From Methylobacterium sp. Leaf118 (GTDB taxonomy: Bacteria; Pseudomonadota; Alphaproteobacteria; Rhizobiales; Beijerinckiaceae): DNA of 32,396 nt. The DNA is taken from positions 1 to 32,396 of the forward strand of contig NZ_CAKLBV010000052.1 in assembly GCF_920984675.1 (NCBI RefSeq). The letters run 5' to 3'. Below the pieces are notes generated by a model. That model did not search any database and had not been told where the DNA came from. It saw only the letters and a program-made list of their open reading frames with translations. Below are positions 15,273 through 23,168 of the stretch, piece after piece (the stretch's first letter is position 1; each line of letters begins with the position of its first letter). The position numbers were made by a program, and so were the translations under genes.

Positions 15273-16925
15273 TCATGCCGATGCTGCCGACCATGCCTTC
15301 CGCGCAGCGGAGAGGAAGGCAGGATGGGCTTGGTAATCCGCTCGCGTCCGACCCGTGCGGTTGCGTCGGGGCGCCTCTGCGATGCAACCAAGCCGCAGGA
15401 GCCGATCGACCGCCTTCTCCCAAGCTGCACGGTCGCGATAGCAGGGCGCGCGCCGCGCTTCGCGCAGTTCCCGCACGTTGAAGTCGAAGCCCTCGACCGC
15501 GCGCGCGATGAAGATTGCGATGGCGCGCAGATCCGCATCCGGATCCGGCCGGGCCTGGGCCGCGTCGAGCGCCCGCTCCGCGCTCGGTAGGTAATTCTCG
15601 TCCAGCAGGCGGATTGCCGAGCGCACGTACGCATCGCCGACCGAGGGCGGGAGGCCGGCCTTGTCCGCGAGCGCATGGTCGAGGATCGCCAGCACGAAGG
15701 CGAGCCGTAGCGCCTGGGTCGTCGCCCGGTTGTAGGTCGAAGCCAGCATGCCGGTCGTCTCGCTGGCCTCCGCCGCCCAGCGCCGTGAAGCCGGTCCGAC
15801 GGCCCGCCATGCGTGCTCGGTGATAAGGACCGGATGTCCCCCGAAGGCACTGGGGGATGCCGGTAGCGCGTAAGCCTGGCGCAGCACCCCCTCGAACCGC
15901 TTCGTCGCGGGCGCGCTGCGCGAGGGCAGATCGGTGTCACGCACGATCTGCGGGTACGTGACGAGACTGCGCGCGAACAGCCCGTCATCCTCATGGCCCA
16001 CGACATGCTTGAGCTTGTCCGGCTGCACGCCTCCGCACAGGCTGAGCAGCAACGCCGGCAGGATCTGCGCACCGTTAGCCCGCTCGCGCACGTAAGGGTC
16101 GCCGTCGTAGCCCTGCAAGAGCGCGGCTCGCCCTTCGTCCGAGCGCAGGGTAGCGCCGCGCAGGAGGCCGATCACGTCGGCCTGGGCGAGCAGCAGGCCA
16201 CGGGGCTGCGCCTGCAGCTTATCGAGGATGCCCGACAGCGTCGTGCTGGTGCAGGTGATGAGCCCTGGCGGCGGCGCGGCCGCTTCCGGCAGGCGATAGG
16301 AGGAGAAGTCGACCTCGTCTTGATCGAGGCCCTCCCGGATCTTGCGCCGCGTCCGGCGCAGCTGCTCGGCCCGGACCATCTGTGCCACGGCTTCCCGGTT
16401 GGGATCGGGGACAGTCTGGCGGAGCGCACCGAGGCCGATCTCGGTGAGCACGTTGACGGTCTGACGCATAGATACTGATTTTCCGCTGCCGGAAGCACCA
16501 ACCAGCAGCGCCCACATGGCGCTGGGCTCGCGCCACTCTGCATTGATCTGGAGATGGGCGCTCGTACCGACGGCGGCCGCAAGCGTGGCAAGGACGCTCG
16601 TGACGAGGAAGGCCGGGTGGGTACGCTGGCCCTGGGCCATGCCGGCGATCAGGTCGCGGACACCCGCGGGCAACGCGTCGAGGGGAAAGGATGGTACGGG
16701 CCGCATCGCGGTGTCGAGGAAGCCGAGGTCCGGGCCCGTGTCCTCCCCGGCCTTACCCTCCGGCGTCACGGTCGCGAGGATGGTTCGGGTGACGGGGCGA
16801 ACGACGGATGAGATCGGCGGCAGATGATGACCGGGCGGCGTAGCCTCCGTCAGGCGGACACCCGCTTCGGTCTCGACGACGGGGCACGCGGGGTTGATCG
16901 TATCGGAATCGAACGGTGCGGACAT
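15273..16925 (-). CDS. DUF3987 helicase-like ATPase
   Basis: A 550-residue protein of the DUF3987 (PF13148) family, found on plasmids, phages and integrative elements and thought to be the helicase part of primase-helicase systems. Seen: PSFPLDALPAGVRDLIAGMA and HPAFLVTSVLATLAAAVGTS as in the family, Walker A GASGSGKS (143-150), a Walker-B-like LLLAQADVIGLL segment, the SLCGGVQPDKL sensor region and DDGLFARSLVTYP. There is no N-terminal primase/TOPRIM domain, so priming would need a partner. The C-terminus after ~residue 465 looks like a winged-helix domain. It is transcribed in the same direction as the relaxase gene 290 bases upstream; the two form the mobilisation/replication block. Confidence 0.82.
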   Translation of the reverse strand: MSAPFDSDTINPACPVVETEAGVRLTEATPPGHHLPPISSVVRPVTRTILATVTPEGKAGEDTGPDLGFLDTAMRPVPSFPLDALPAGVRDLIAGMAQGQRTHPAFLVTSVLATLAAAVGTSAHLQINAEWREPSAMWALLVGASGSGKSVSMRQTVNVLTEIGLGALRQTVPDPNREAVAQMVRAEQLRRTRRKIREGLDQDEVDFSSYRLPEAAAPPPGLITCTSTTLSGILDKLQAQPRGLLLAQADVIGLLRGATLRSDEGRAALLQGYDGDPYVRERANGAQILPALLLSLCGGVQPDKLKHVVGHEDDGLFARSLVTYPQIVRDTDLPSRSAPATKRFEGVLRQAYALPASPSAFGGHPVLITEHAWRAVGPASRRWAAEASETTGMLASTYNRATTQALRLAFVLAILDHALADKAGLPPSVGDAYVRSAIRLLDENYLPSAERALDAAQARPDPDADLRAIAIFIARAVEGFDFNVRELREARRAPCYRDRAAWEKAVDRLLRLGCIAEAPRRNRTGRTRADYQAHPAFLSAARKAWSAASA

Positions 16926-17215
16926 GCGACATCTGCCTCATGCGAGGGTGGGGGCGAGGCACACCGTCGTATGCATCACCGAATAATCAGCCGATGTCGG
17001 GAGCTTGACCGATGGAGATACAGTGCATCAAGCAACACTTTGTGGGATATTTGCCCCCACACGAAAAAACTTTGCCGCTCGCTTTCTCCGAGAGGGGCCA
17101 TCCGCGGCGGGAACCTCGCAGTTGAAAGCCATCTCGGGGTCGGGCGGATTGCCGGTTCCGCAGCACACCGTCTGCGTGATGCGCGCGGACGGCGGGCCGC
17201 TGTGTTCCGACACGT

Positions 17216-18157
17216 TCAGTGCCCGTAGGGTTTGCCGAGGTCATCGCACAGGCTCGCGACTTCATCCTGCAGCGAGGAGTACGCGGCGCTCAGTTCGGCG
17301 ATCCGGTCTCGATCGTCCGCTCGTGCCTCCGCCAGCGTACGCAGCCGCTGCTTCGCTTCCGCAAGCACTGTCAGGAAATCCTGCCGCACCTCGGCTTCAA
17401 CCACCTCACGCAGCCGCGCGCGCGCTGCATCGTAGGTCTGCTCCAGCGCGGTCCGACGCCGAGCTGCGTCCCGCTCGGCCAAGTAGAGCGTGCGCTGCAA
17501 GCGGGTGCGCTTGGGGCCGAGGCGGGCATGGCCGAAGCCACGGCTGACGCGTACGTGGTAGTCGTCCTGCAACGCGCGCATCGCCGCGAGGTAGTCGGCC
17601 CGCTGTTCGGTCTTGCCCTTCCGCTCGGCTTCGGCCCGCCTGAGCGCAGCCCGACCCGGATGAATCGCCTCCCAGTCCAAGCAATTCGTCGGGGTGAGCG
17701 AGGGTACCGCATAGGCATGCAGGTGGCAGTAGTCCTCGTCCCGGTGCTCGACAACACTGAGAAGCGTGTCGCCGAACCGGCTCCGGCACCAAGCCAGCGC
17801 CGCGTCCCGCCACGCGCCGTAGCAATCCGCCGCGTCGGGAGCATTCCGATCTTCGACGAGGGTTCGAGGGACAGGATAGGAAAGCACGGCAGCCATCAGG
17901 ACGGCGCCATCGCGGCGCAAGCGCCGGCCTTTGGTATCACGAGCCTGTGCGGCACGTTCGGTTGCGAGGATGCCGACGTCGAGCGGCGAGACGCCGAACA
18001 GCAGCGTGGGCGCAGTGGGGTATGGCACGTGACGGGCGGCACCGGCGGCACGCGCGCCTTCCCGGGTGATGCCGTCGACCGTGGCCCATTCGGGGGCGCC
18101 CTTACGTGGTGCGACGCCGTACAGGCTGATGTGGAGAAACTGGGATTGCGTAGACAT
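17216..18157 (-). CDS. MobV/Pre-type plasmid mobilisation relaxase
   Basis: A 313-residue protein with the relaxase signature VVEHRDEDYCHLHAYAVP: His138, Asp/Glu, His145 and His147, matching the H-x-D-E-x(2)-P-H-x-H metal site of Mob/Pre (PF01076) enzymes, followed by the family segment LQDDYHVRVSRGFG. These enzymes nick oriT and attach to the 5' end for transfer. Unusually, the position normally held by Pro is Cys144. The C-terminal ~110 residues (from ~200) are a long charged coiled coil, also typical. ATG 18157 has GGAGG seven bases upstream; a longer frame to 18247 lacks one. The intergenic region upstream holds a candidate oriT hairpin. Confidence 0.75.
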   Translation of the reverse strand: MSTQSQFLHISLYGVAPRKGAPEWATVDGITREGARAAGAARHVPYPTAPTLLFGVSPLDVGILATERAAQARDTKGRRLRRDGAVLMAAVLSYPVPRTLVEDRNAPDAADCYGAWRDAALAWCRSRFGDTLLSVVEHRDEDYCHLHAYAVPSLTPTNCLDWEAIHPGRAALRRAEAERKGKTEQRADYLAAMRALQDDYHVRVSRGFGHARLGPKRTRLQRTLYLAERDAARRRTALEQTYDAARARLREVVEAEVRQDFLTVLAEAKQRLRTLAEARADDRDRIAELSAAYSSLQDEVASLCDDLGKPYGH

Positions 18158-18266
18158 GAAACACCTCCACGCGTCATTCTCGACACAAACTCGAATTCCA
18201 CCATAGGGGGTTGGGGCAGAAGACGGCCGAACTCTGGAAGGCCACACAAACGAGGGGGTCGAAGCG

Positions 18267-18291
18267 ACATCCTAGTCGGTCTCTAGGATGT
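18267..18291. other. Candidate oriT hairpin upstream of relaxase
   Basis: ACATCCTAG and CTAGGATGT are exact 9-base inverted repeats around the 7-base loop TCGGTCT. It lies 110 bases upstream of the relaxase start, and no gene ends here, so it is not a terminator. MobV-type oriTs are inverted repeats just upstream of the mob gene, with the nick near a TGTG(T/G) sequence; the minus strand has GTTTGTGTGG at 18244-18253, shortly after the hairpin. Hairpin seen; oriT role inferred. Confidence 0.45.
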
Positions 18292-18328
18292 GACTGGGAT
18301 ATGGGCTAGAAGCTGGCTTGAATGTCGG

Positions 18329-18352
18329 TGACCTTGCCCCCTGTTTGCCCCC
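18329..18352. repeat. Solo IS3-type end
   Basis: TGACCTTGCCCCCTGTTTGC + CCCC closely matches the IS3 left end at 7014-7038 (same first 14 bases and the same C-rich second half), and is followed by CCAGAGTCCGTT, the kind of leader that precedes orfA in such elements. No transposase gene follows. It is a leftover end from an earlier insertion or deletion. Confidence 0.55.
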
Positions 18353-18542
18353 GTTCATAACCAGAGTCCGTTCTGGTTCTGGCCCCTACGGCCGTGAAAC
18401 ACCGCCTCGCCCCGGCTCCCTTCACAGGGATGCACGGGTGTGGTCTCCTGGCGCATCTTCGGCTGACGGTGACAAGCTCGGGCATCGCGATCGATGCGGG
18501 GAATGCCGGCCTACCGTCCCTTGACCGTGCCTGCCAGGGCAG

Positions 18543-18557
18543 GAACAAACGCTAAAC
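18543..18557. promoter_or_regulatory. Degenerate LexA-like box before dinB
   Basis: GAAC-N7-AAAC, one base from the alphaproteobacterial SOS box GAAC-N7-GAAC, about 63 bases before the dinB ATG. dinB is often SOS-controlled, which makes the site plausible, but an 8-base signal with one mismatch is easily found by chance. Confidence 0.3.
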
Positions 18558-18619
18558 TCAGAGGCAGGTGGCGCAGCGCGTTGGTCGCCAGCAAGGGATG
18601 TGGTTTCAACTCGACGCCG

Positions 18620-19687
18620 ATGCGCAAGATCATCCACATCGACATGGACGCGTTCTACGCCTCCGTCGAGCAGCGTGATGACCCGAGCTTGCGGGATCAG
18701 CCGCTCGCGGTCGGTGGCTCGCGCGAGCGCGGTGTTGTGATGGCGGCGAGCTACGAGGCAAGGCGCTTCGGCGTGCGCTCGGCCATGCCGTCGGCCACCG
18801 CGCGCCGGCTCTGTCCCGACCTCGTGTTCGTGCGCCCGCGCTTCGACGCCTACAAGGCCGTCTCGGCCGAGATTCGTGCCGTGTTCGAGGAGCACACGCC
18901 TCTCATCGAGCCAGTGGCGCTCGACGAGGCGTACCTTGACGTTACCGAAAACCTGAAGGGCCTGCCGACCGCGACCGAGGTGGCGAAGGACATCCGCGCC
19001 ACGATCCTTGCCCGAACCGGTCTCGTTGCCTCAGCGGGCGTATCCTACAACAAGTTCCTGGCCAAGGTTGCCTCCGACCACAGGAAGCCGGACGCGCTGT
19101 TCGTCATCACACCGGCGATGGGGCCGGGCTTCGTCGAGGCCCTGCCCATCGGCCAGTTTCGCGGCGTCGGACCGGCGACCGAAGCGAAAATGCGTCGCCT
19201 GGGCATCCAGACCGGTGCCGACCTGAAGGCGCGCTCGCTCGACGAACTGCGAGCGGCCTTCGGCAGCGCGGGTGACTACTATCACTCAGTGGCGCGGGGC
19301 ATCGACGAGCGGCTGGTGCGGGCACACCGCGAGCGCAAATCGATCGGCGCGGAAACAACGTTCTCGCAGGACACGAGCGAGTATGCGGTGCTGGCCGAAC
19401 GTTTGCAGCCATGCATTGACAAGGTGTGGGCGGTGGCGACCGCGAAGGCAGTGGTAGCCCGCACCGTGACGCTGAAGCTGAAGTTCTCGGACTTTGCCCA
19501 GATCACCCGGGCGCGCTCGCTGCCGGTCGCGCTGGCCGACCGCGCGACGCTGGAGGGGGTCAGCCTTAGCCTGCTGCGAGAGGCGTTTCCCTTGCGCCGG
19601 AGCGTGCGGCTGATCGGTGCGGCGCTCTCGTCGCTGCAGGCGCCGTCCGCTGATGACGATGCACGGCAGCTCGATCTTTCCTTGTGA
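18620..19687 (+). CDS. dinB: DNA polymerase IV (Y-family)
   Basis: A 355-residue translesion polymerase. The ATG at 18620 opens the family N-terminus MRKIIHIDMDAFYASVEQRD with metal ligands Asp8 and Asp10. The second active-site motif is LDEAYLDVTE. SAGVSYNKFLAKVASDHRKP and the HhH region GVGPATEAKMRRLG are intact, followed by the little-finger domain. Length is normal. It copies damaged or mispaired DNA with low fidelity and probably binds the beta clamp through its C-terminus (ARQLDLSL). It lies next to the relaxase region, and Y-family polymerase genes are frequent passengers on plasmids; a chromosomal origin cannot be excluded. The preceding longer frame is not used because similarity starts exactly at this Met. 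Confidence 0.92.
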   Translation: MRKIIHIDMDAFYASVEQRDDPSLRDQPLAVGGSRERGVVMAASYEARRFGVRSAMPSATARRLCPDLVFVRPRFDAYKAVSAEIRAVFEEHTPLIEPVALDEAYLDVTENLKGLPTATEVAKDIRATILARTGLVASAGVSYNKFLAKVASDHRKPDALFVITPAMGPGFVEALPIGQFRGVGPATEAKMRRLGIQTGADLKARSLDELRAAFGSAGDYYHSVARGIDERLVRAHRERKSIGAETTFSQDTSEYAVLAERLQPCIDKVWAVATAKAVVARTVTLKLKFSDFAQITRARSLPVALADRATLEGVSLSLLREAFPLRRSVRLIGAALSSLQAPSADDDARQLDLSL

Positions 19688-19928
19688 CGGAGGTCGGACG
19701 TTCAACGCGCCAGCGGCGAGACGGGGCTTGTATGGTCCGTCGCGGACCTGACTTCAGGAACAAGGCAGGGGCGAACTCCTGACCCAAAGGAGGCCCTGGC
19801 GACGTCCGCTCCCAGGCAGTCTGATGAACGGCACGAACGACTAACAGCCATAAGTGGACCGTCCACTCGCCGGCAGTTCAGCCTTGAGAGCGGACGGATG
19901 ATTTGCAGAGTGACCATTGCGGACACCG

Positions 19929-20303
19929 CTACTTCGTCGCCGGACACCGTGCGGTGAGCTTATTCCCGTCGGGATCACGCAAATAGGCGGCGAATGACCC
20001 GTTCGGGCGCTCACCGGGTGTGCCCTCGATCGCGGTGCCGCCATGGGTGGTGCCGGCCTGGTGCCAGGCGAGAACCTGGTCGCGGTCCGCCGCGACGATG
20101 CCGATCGTCCCGCCGTTGGCGGCGGTCGCCGGATTGCCGTCGATCGGCTTCGTGATCATCAGCCGACCACCGTCGTGAGCGTAGATCAACCTGCCTCTAG
20201 CATCCATCCCGCCGGGCTTGCCTCCCAACGCGGCGAAGGTGGCGTCGTAGAAGTTTCTGGACCGCTCAAGGTCGTTGCTGCCGATCATGACGTGAGTGAA
20301 CAT
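19929..20303 (-). CDS. VOC-family (glyoxalase-like) protein
   Basis: A 124-residue vicinal-oxygen-chelate domain protein. ATG 20303 has a purine-rich GAGAGGA upstream. The N-terminus MFTHVMIGSNDLERSRNFYD is the classic VOC start with His4 as candidate metal ligand, and the C-terminal part NGSFAAYLRDPDGNKLTARC is the usual second betaalphabetabetabeta module ending in a DPDGN turn. One VOC domain needs a dimer for a full active site. Relatives include lactoylglutathione lyase-like and antibiotic-resistance proteins; the substrate is not predictable. Confidence 0.85.
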   Translation of the reverse strand: MFTHVMIGSNDLERSRNFYDATFAALGGKPGGMDARGRLIYAHDGGRLMITKPIDGNPATAANGGTIGIVAADRDQVLAWHQAGTTHGGTAIEGTPGERPNGSFAAYLRDPDGNKLTARCPATK

Positions 20304-20457
20304 GCTTCCTCTCCAGTTGGGGCTCATGAGGGCAGCTGACCCTGATAACGCCAAAGAGCGACTAATTACGCTATACTGATCGACGTCCACACCTACCTGA
20401 AAATTTTTATAATTGTCATTGCACTTGATCTTGGGCGAGAATTGGACGATCGAGCAA

Positions 20458-22188
20458 TCATCCAAAAGTGAATGCATAGGCTTTTACATCCGGATCTTGG
20501 AAATATATCTCGAAGATTCGCTCCGCAACAGGCCCGGACTGTCGAATCAGCTGGTAGAGCCGCGTCTCTGTTACGATTCCATCACCGTTTGGTGTAATGT
20601 CGGTTCCGTGATCTGCCCCCGGTGGCTGTCCAGCGAGTGTCACTCGGAAGCGAACTGATCGTTTGTTCTCTCCTGGACCGAGGATCAAATGAAGGTCGCG
20701 TGCACGAAATCGGTAGGTGATCCCGCCGCCTTCACGATCGAGATGGACGGCGTCCGGCTTGAACGACCAGTTGCCCAGAAGCGACCATTCGTTCAGCTTC
20801 GGCTTGGCAGGCGAGTAGCTCTGGGGATTGCGAGAGAGTCCCTCGGGCGAGACAAAGCCCGCAGTCTTGTCCGAGCCGAGATAGGTCTCGCTTGAGCGAA
20901 TTTGTCCCAGATCGGCAGGTAGCTCCGCACCGTTAAATCGCGGAACAGTGACGCTCGACTCAGCCGTACGCTGTCTTGCCGCCTCGGCTAGGAGGTCCTG
21001 GATGGCGGCCTCTGACTGCTTCTCGCCGCCTTCGCCGAACTGATGGTGGCGGATCCGCCCATCTGCGTCGACGATGTAGAGGGCGGGCCAGTAGGTGTTG
21101 CGCAATGCGCGCCAGATCCGGAAATCGTTGTCGACGGCGACAGGGTACGGCAGCGCGAAGCGACGCACGGCACTCCGCACGTTGTCGATGTCGCGCTCGA
21201 AGGCAAATTCAGGCGCGTGAACGCCAATTACCGTCAGCCCCTGGTCGCGGTAGCGCGCCTCCCAGGCTCGTATGTAGGGCAGGGTCCGGATGCAGTTGAT
21301 GCAGGAATAGGTCCAGACATGGACGAGCAGAACCTTGCCTCGGATCTGCTCGTTGGTCGGCGGTCCACCATTGAGCCAGTGCGAGGCACCGTCGAGGCTC
21401 GGCAAGTGCCCTTCGACCGGTAGGCTACTATGATAGGGGCCGGTCGCCAGCGCGGCCGGGACGGGATCGAGGTGTAGCGCCGCCACGAGAGCGGCCTCGA
21501 GCCGCGTGGCGTGCCGCGAGGACAGCGGCGTGAGAAGGTCCGCGTCGAGCCCAAGGGCGACTGCGGCGACCGCGGCGAACATCGCAGCCCCACCGATCCG
21601 GCGCACCTGCTCCGAGAGCGCGAGGCCGCCGCGTAGGCGTGCGTAGAGCGACCCGCCGGCTGCGACGGCCGCGGCCAGGGACGCCGCGGCGCCTGCTGCG
21701 TAGGCGACGAGGAGACCCGTGGTCTCGGGACCCGGGCCGCTCAGGACCGCCCCGGTGAGCACAAGGCCCAGGATGGGTCCGGCGCAGGGCGTCCAGAGCA
21801 GGCCGGTGGCCGCGCCAAGGCACAGAGAACTCACGACGCCGGTGGAGCTACGCCTTTCGACGCGGTGGGTGAGAAACTGTCCAAGCCGCACCAGGGGCGC
21901 GGTGATCGTCCCCGCGACGCGGCGCGATATCAGGGCAACCGCGAAGACGCCGAGCAGGGCGAGCGCGGCGACGTGGGCGGCCGCGCTCAGACGCACGACC
22001 CAGCCGCCGCCGACGGCCGCGAGAGACGCAGCGGCCGCGAAGGCCGCGACCAAACCGGTCAGAAATGGCAGCGTGCTCGACACGAAGGGCCGATCGGCCC
22101 GAGCGAGAACGAACGGAAGCACGGGGAGGATGCAGGGACTGACGATGGTCAACGCACCGGCACAGAAGGCGGCAAGGTACAAGGTCAT
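20458..22188 (-). CDS. dipZ: DipZ-type thiol-disulfide protein (CcdA + thioredoxin)
   Basis: A 576-residue fusion. The N-terminal ~230 residues are a CcdA/DsbD-type membrane domain with the two cysteine motifs SPCILPVLPF and WTPCAGPILG and about six membrane segments. The periplasmic thioredoxin-like domain follows, with VHVWTYSCINCIRTLPYI (redox Cys296 and Cys299) and NTYWPALYIVDADG (cis-Pro). The last ~150 residues form the beta-rich, carbohydrate-module-like domain of DipZ (SLLGNWSFKPDAVHL to the C-terminus). It passes electrons from cytoplasmic thioredoxin to periplasmic disulfides. ATG 22188 is chosen because the membrane helix starts there; GTG 22221 would add 11 residues. It is divergent from the two-component pair, 236 bases away. 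Confidence 0.88.
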   Translation of the reverse strand: MTLYLAAFCAGALTIVSPCILPVLPFVLARADRPFVSSTLPFLTGLVAAFAAAASLAAVGGGWVVRLSAAAHVAALALLGVFAVALISRRVAGTITAPLVRLGQFLTHRVERRSSTGVVSSLCLGAATGLLWTPCAGPILGLVLTGAVLSGPGPETTGLLVAYAAGAAASLAAAVAAGGSLYARLRGGLALSEQVRRIGGAAMFAAVAAVALGLDADLLTPLSSRHATRLEAALVAALHLDPVPAALATGPYHSSLPVEGHLPSLDGASHWLNGGPPTNEQIRGKVLLVHVWTYSCINCIRTLPYIRAWEARYRDQGLTVIGVHAPEFAFERDIDNVRSAVRRFALPYPVAVDNDFRIWRALRNTYWPALYIVDADGRIRHHQFGEGGEKQSEAAIQDLLAEAARQRTAESSVTVPRFNGAELPADLGQIRSSETYLGSDKTAGFVSPEGLSRNPQSYSPAKPKLNEWSLLGNWSFKPDAVHLDREGGGITYRFRARDLHLILGPGENKRSVRFRVTLAGQPPGADHGTDITPNGDGIVTETRLYQLIRQSGPVAERIFEIYFQDPDVKAYAFTFG

Positions 22189-22424
22189 GGCGGCTCGCTC
22201 GGGTGCCCTGTTGGCACTCACCGCTTCACCAGCCTTCCATCTCCGCTGTGTGTGCAGATCTGCCGTTCTTGTATCGCCCTGTAGGGAGCCGGTCGCTGAG
22301 GATCGCGACGATGCCCCTAAAGCTCAGCGCGCCGGCCTCGCCGCGCCGCTACACTGCGTTACGAAGATCGGCTCGCCCGCACGCCACTATCGCGCTATCG
22401 GAGGACGCACGCCGAGGGCTGAAT

Positions 22425-23168
22425 GTGGATCACATCGATCATGTCCTGATCGTCGACGACGACCGGGAAATTCGCGACCTGCTGTCGACCTACCTCAGGA
22501 AGAACGGCCTCCGGGTGACGCTCGCGGCGGACGGGCGGCAGATGCGCGCGTTCCTCGATGCCGACCGGGTCGACCTCGTCGTGCTCGACATCATGATGCC
22601 GGGCGATGACGGCCTCGTCCTGTGCCGGGAGCTGCGCGCGGGCAGGCACAAGGCTACTCCAGTCCTGATGCTGACCGCGCGCAGCGACGAGACGGACCGG
22701 ATCGTCGGACTGGAAATGGGCGCCGACGACTATCTCGTGAAACCCTTCGCGGCCCGGGAACTCCTCGCCCGGATCAAGGCCGTGCTCCGCCGTACCCGGA
22801 TGCTGCCCCCTAACCTTCAGGTGACCGAGGCGGGGCGGCTTCTCGCCTTCGGAGCGTGGCAGCTCGACACCACGACCCGCCACCTGATCGATGCGACGGG
22901 AACGGTCGTCCCCCTCAGCGGCGCGGAGTACCGGCTGCTGCGCGTGCTGCTCGATCACTCGCAACGGGTCCTGTCGCGCGACCAACTACTCAACCTGACC
23001 CAGGGCCGTGAGGCCGAGCTGTTCGACCGGTCCATCGACCTGCTCGTCAGCCGCCTGCGGCAGCGGCTCAAGGACGATGCCCGCGAGCCTGCCTACATCA
23101 AGACGGTGCGCAGCGAGGGCTATGTCTTTGCCATGCCCATCACCATCGCGCAGGCCCGCGTGGGATGA
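22425..23168 (+). CDS. OmpR-family response regulator
   Basis: A 247-residue response regulator. GTG 22425 has GAGGG six bases upstream and starts directly before the receiver domain; the frame is open further up but without family similarity. Receiver: acidic pocket VDDD, phospho-acceptor Asp55 in VLDIMMPGDDG, Thr in MLTARSD, Lys in LVKPF. The DNA-binding domain is a winged helix (LSGAEYRLLRVLLDHSQRVL, then SRDQLLNL and SIDLLVSRLRQRL). The stop overlaps the kinase start (ATGA), so the two are co-translated. It probably regulates itself and perhaps the divergent dipZ. Confidence 0.9.
   Translation: MDHIDHVLIVDDDREIRDLLSTYLRKNGLRVTLAADGRQMRAFLDADRVDLVVLDIMMPGDDGLVLCRELRAGRHKATPVLMLTARSDETDRIVGLEMGADDYLVKPFAARELLARIKAVLRRTRMLPPNLQVTEAGRLLAFGAWQLDTTTRHLIDATGTVVPLSGAEYRLLRVLLDHSQRVLSRDQLLNLTQGREAELFDRSIDLLVSRLRQRLKDDAREPAYIKTVRSEGYVFAMPITIAQARVG

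Larger units (their letters stand above)
18158..18619. other. Divergent intergenic region, relaxase / dinB
   Basis: 462 bases between divergent genes without a gene of their own. They contain the hairpin at 18267-18291 (candidate oriT), a solo IS3-type end at 18329-18352, and a degenerate LexA-like box at 18543-18557 before dinB. Confidence 0.5.

Noticed and set aside
17219..18286. 355-codon plus-strand frame over the relaxase
   Set aside because: Antisense of the relaxase, which has the His-rich metal motif and a good ribosome-binding site. The frame would also cross the oriT hairpin.
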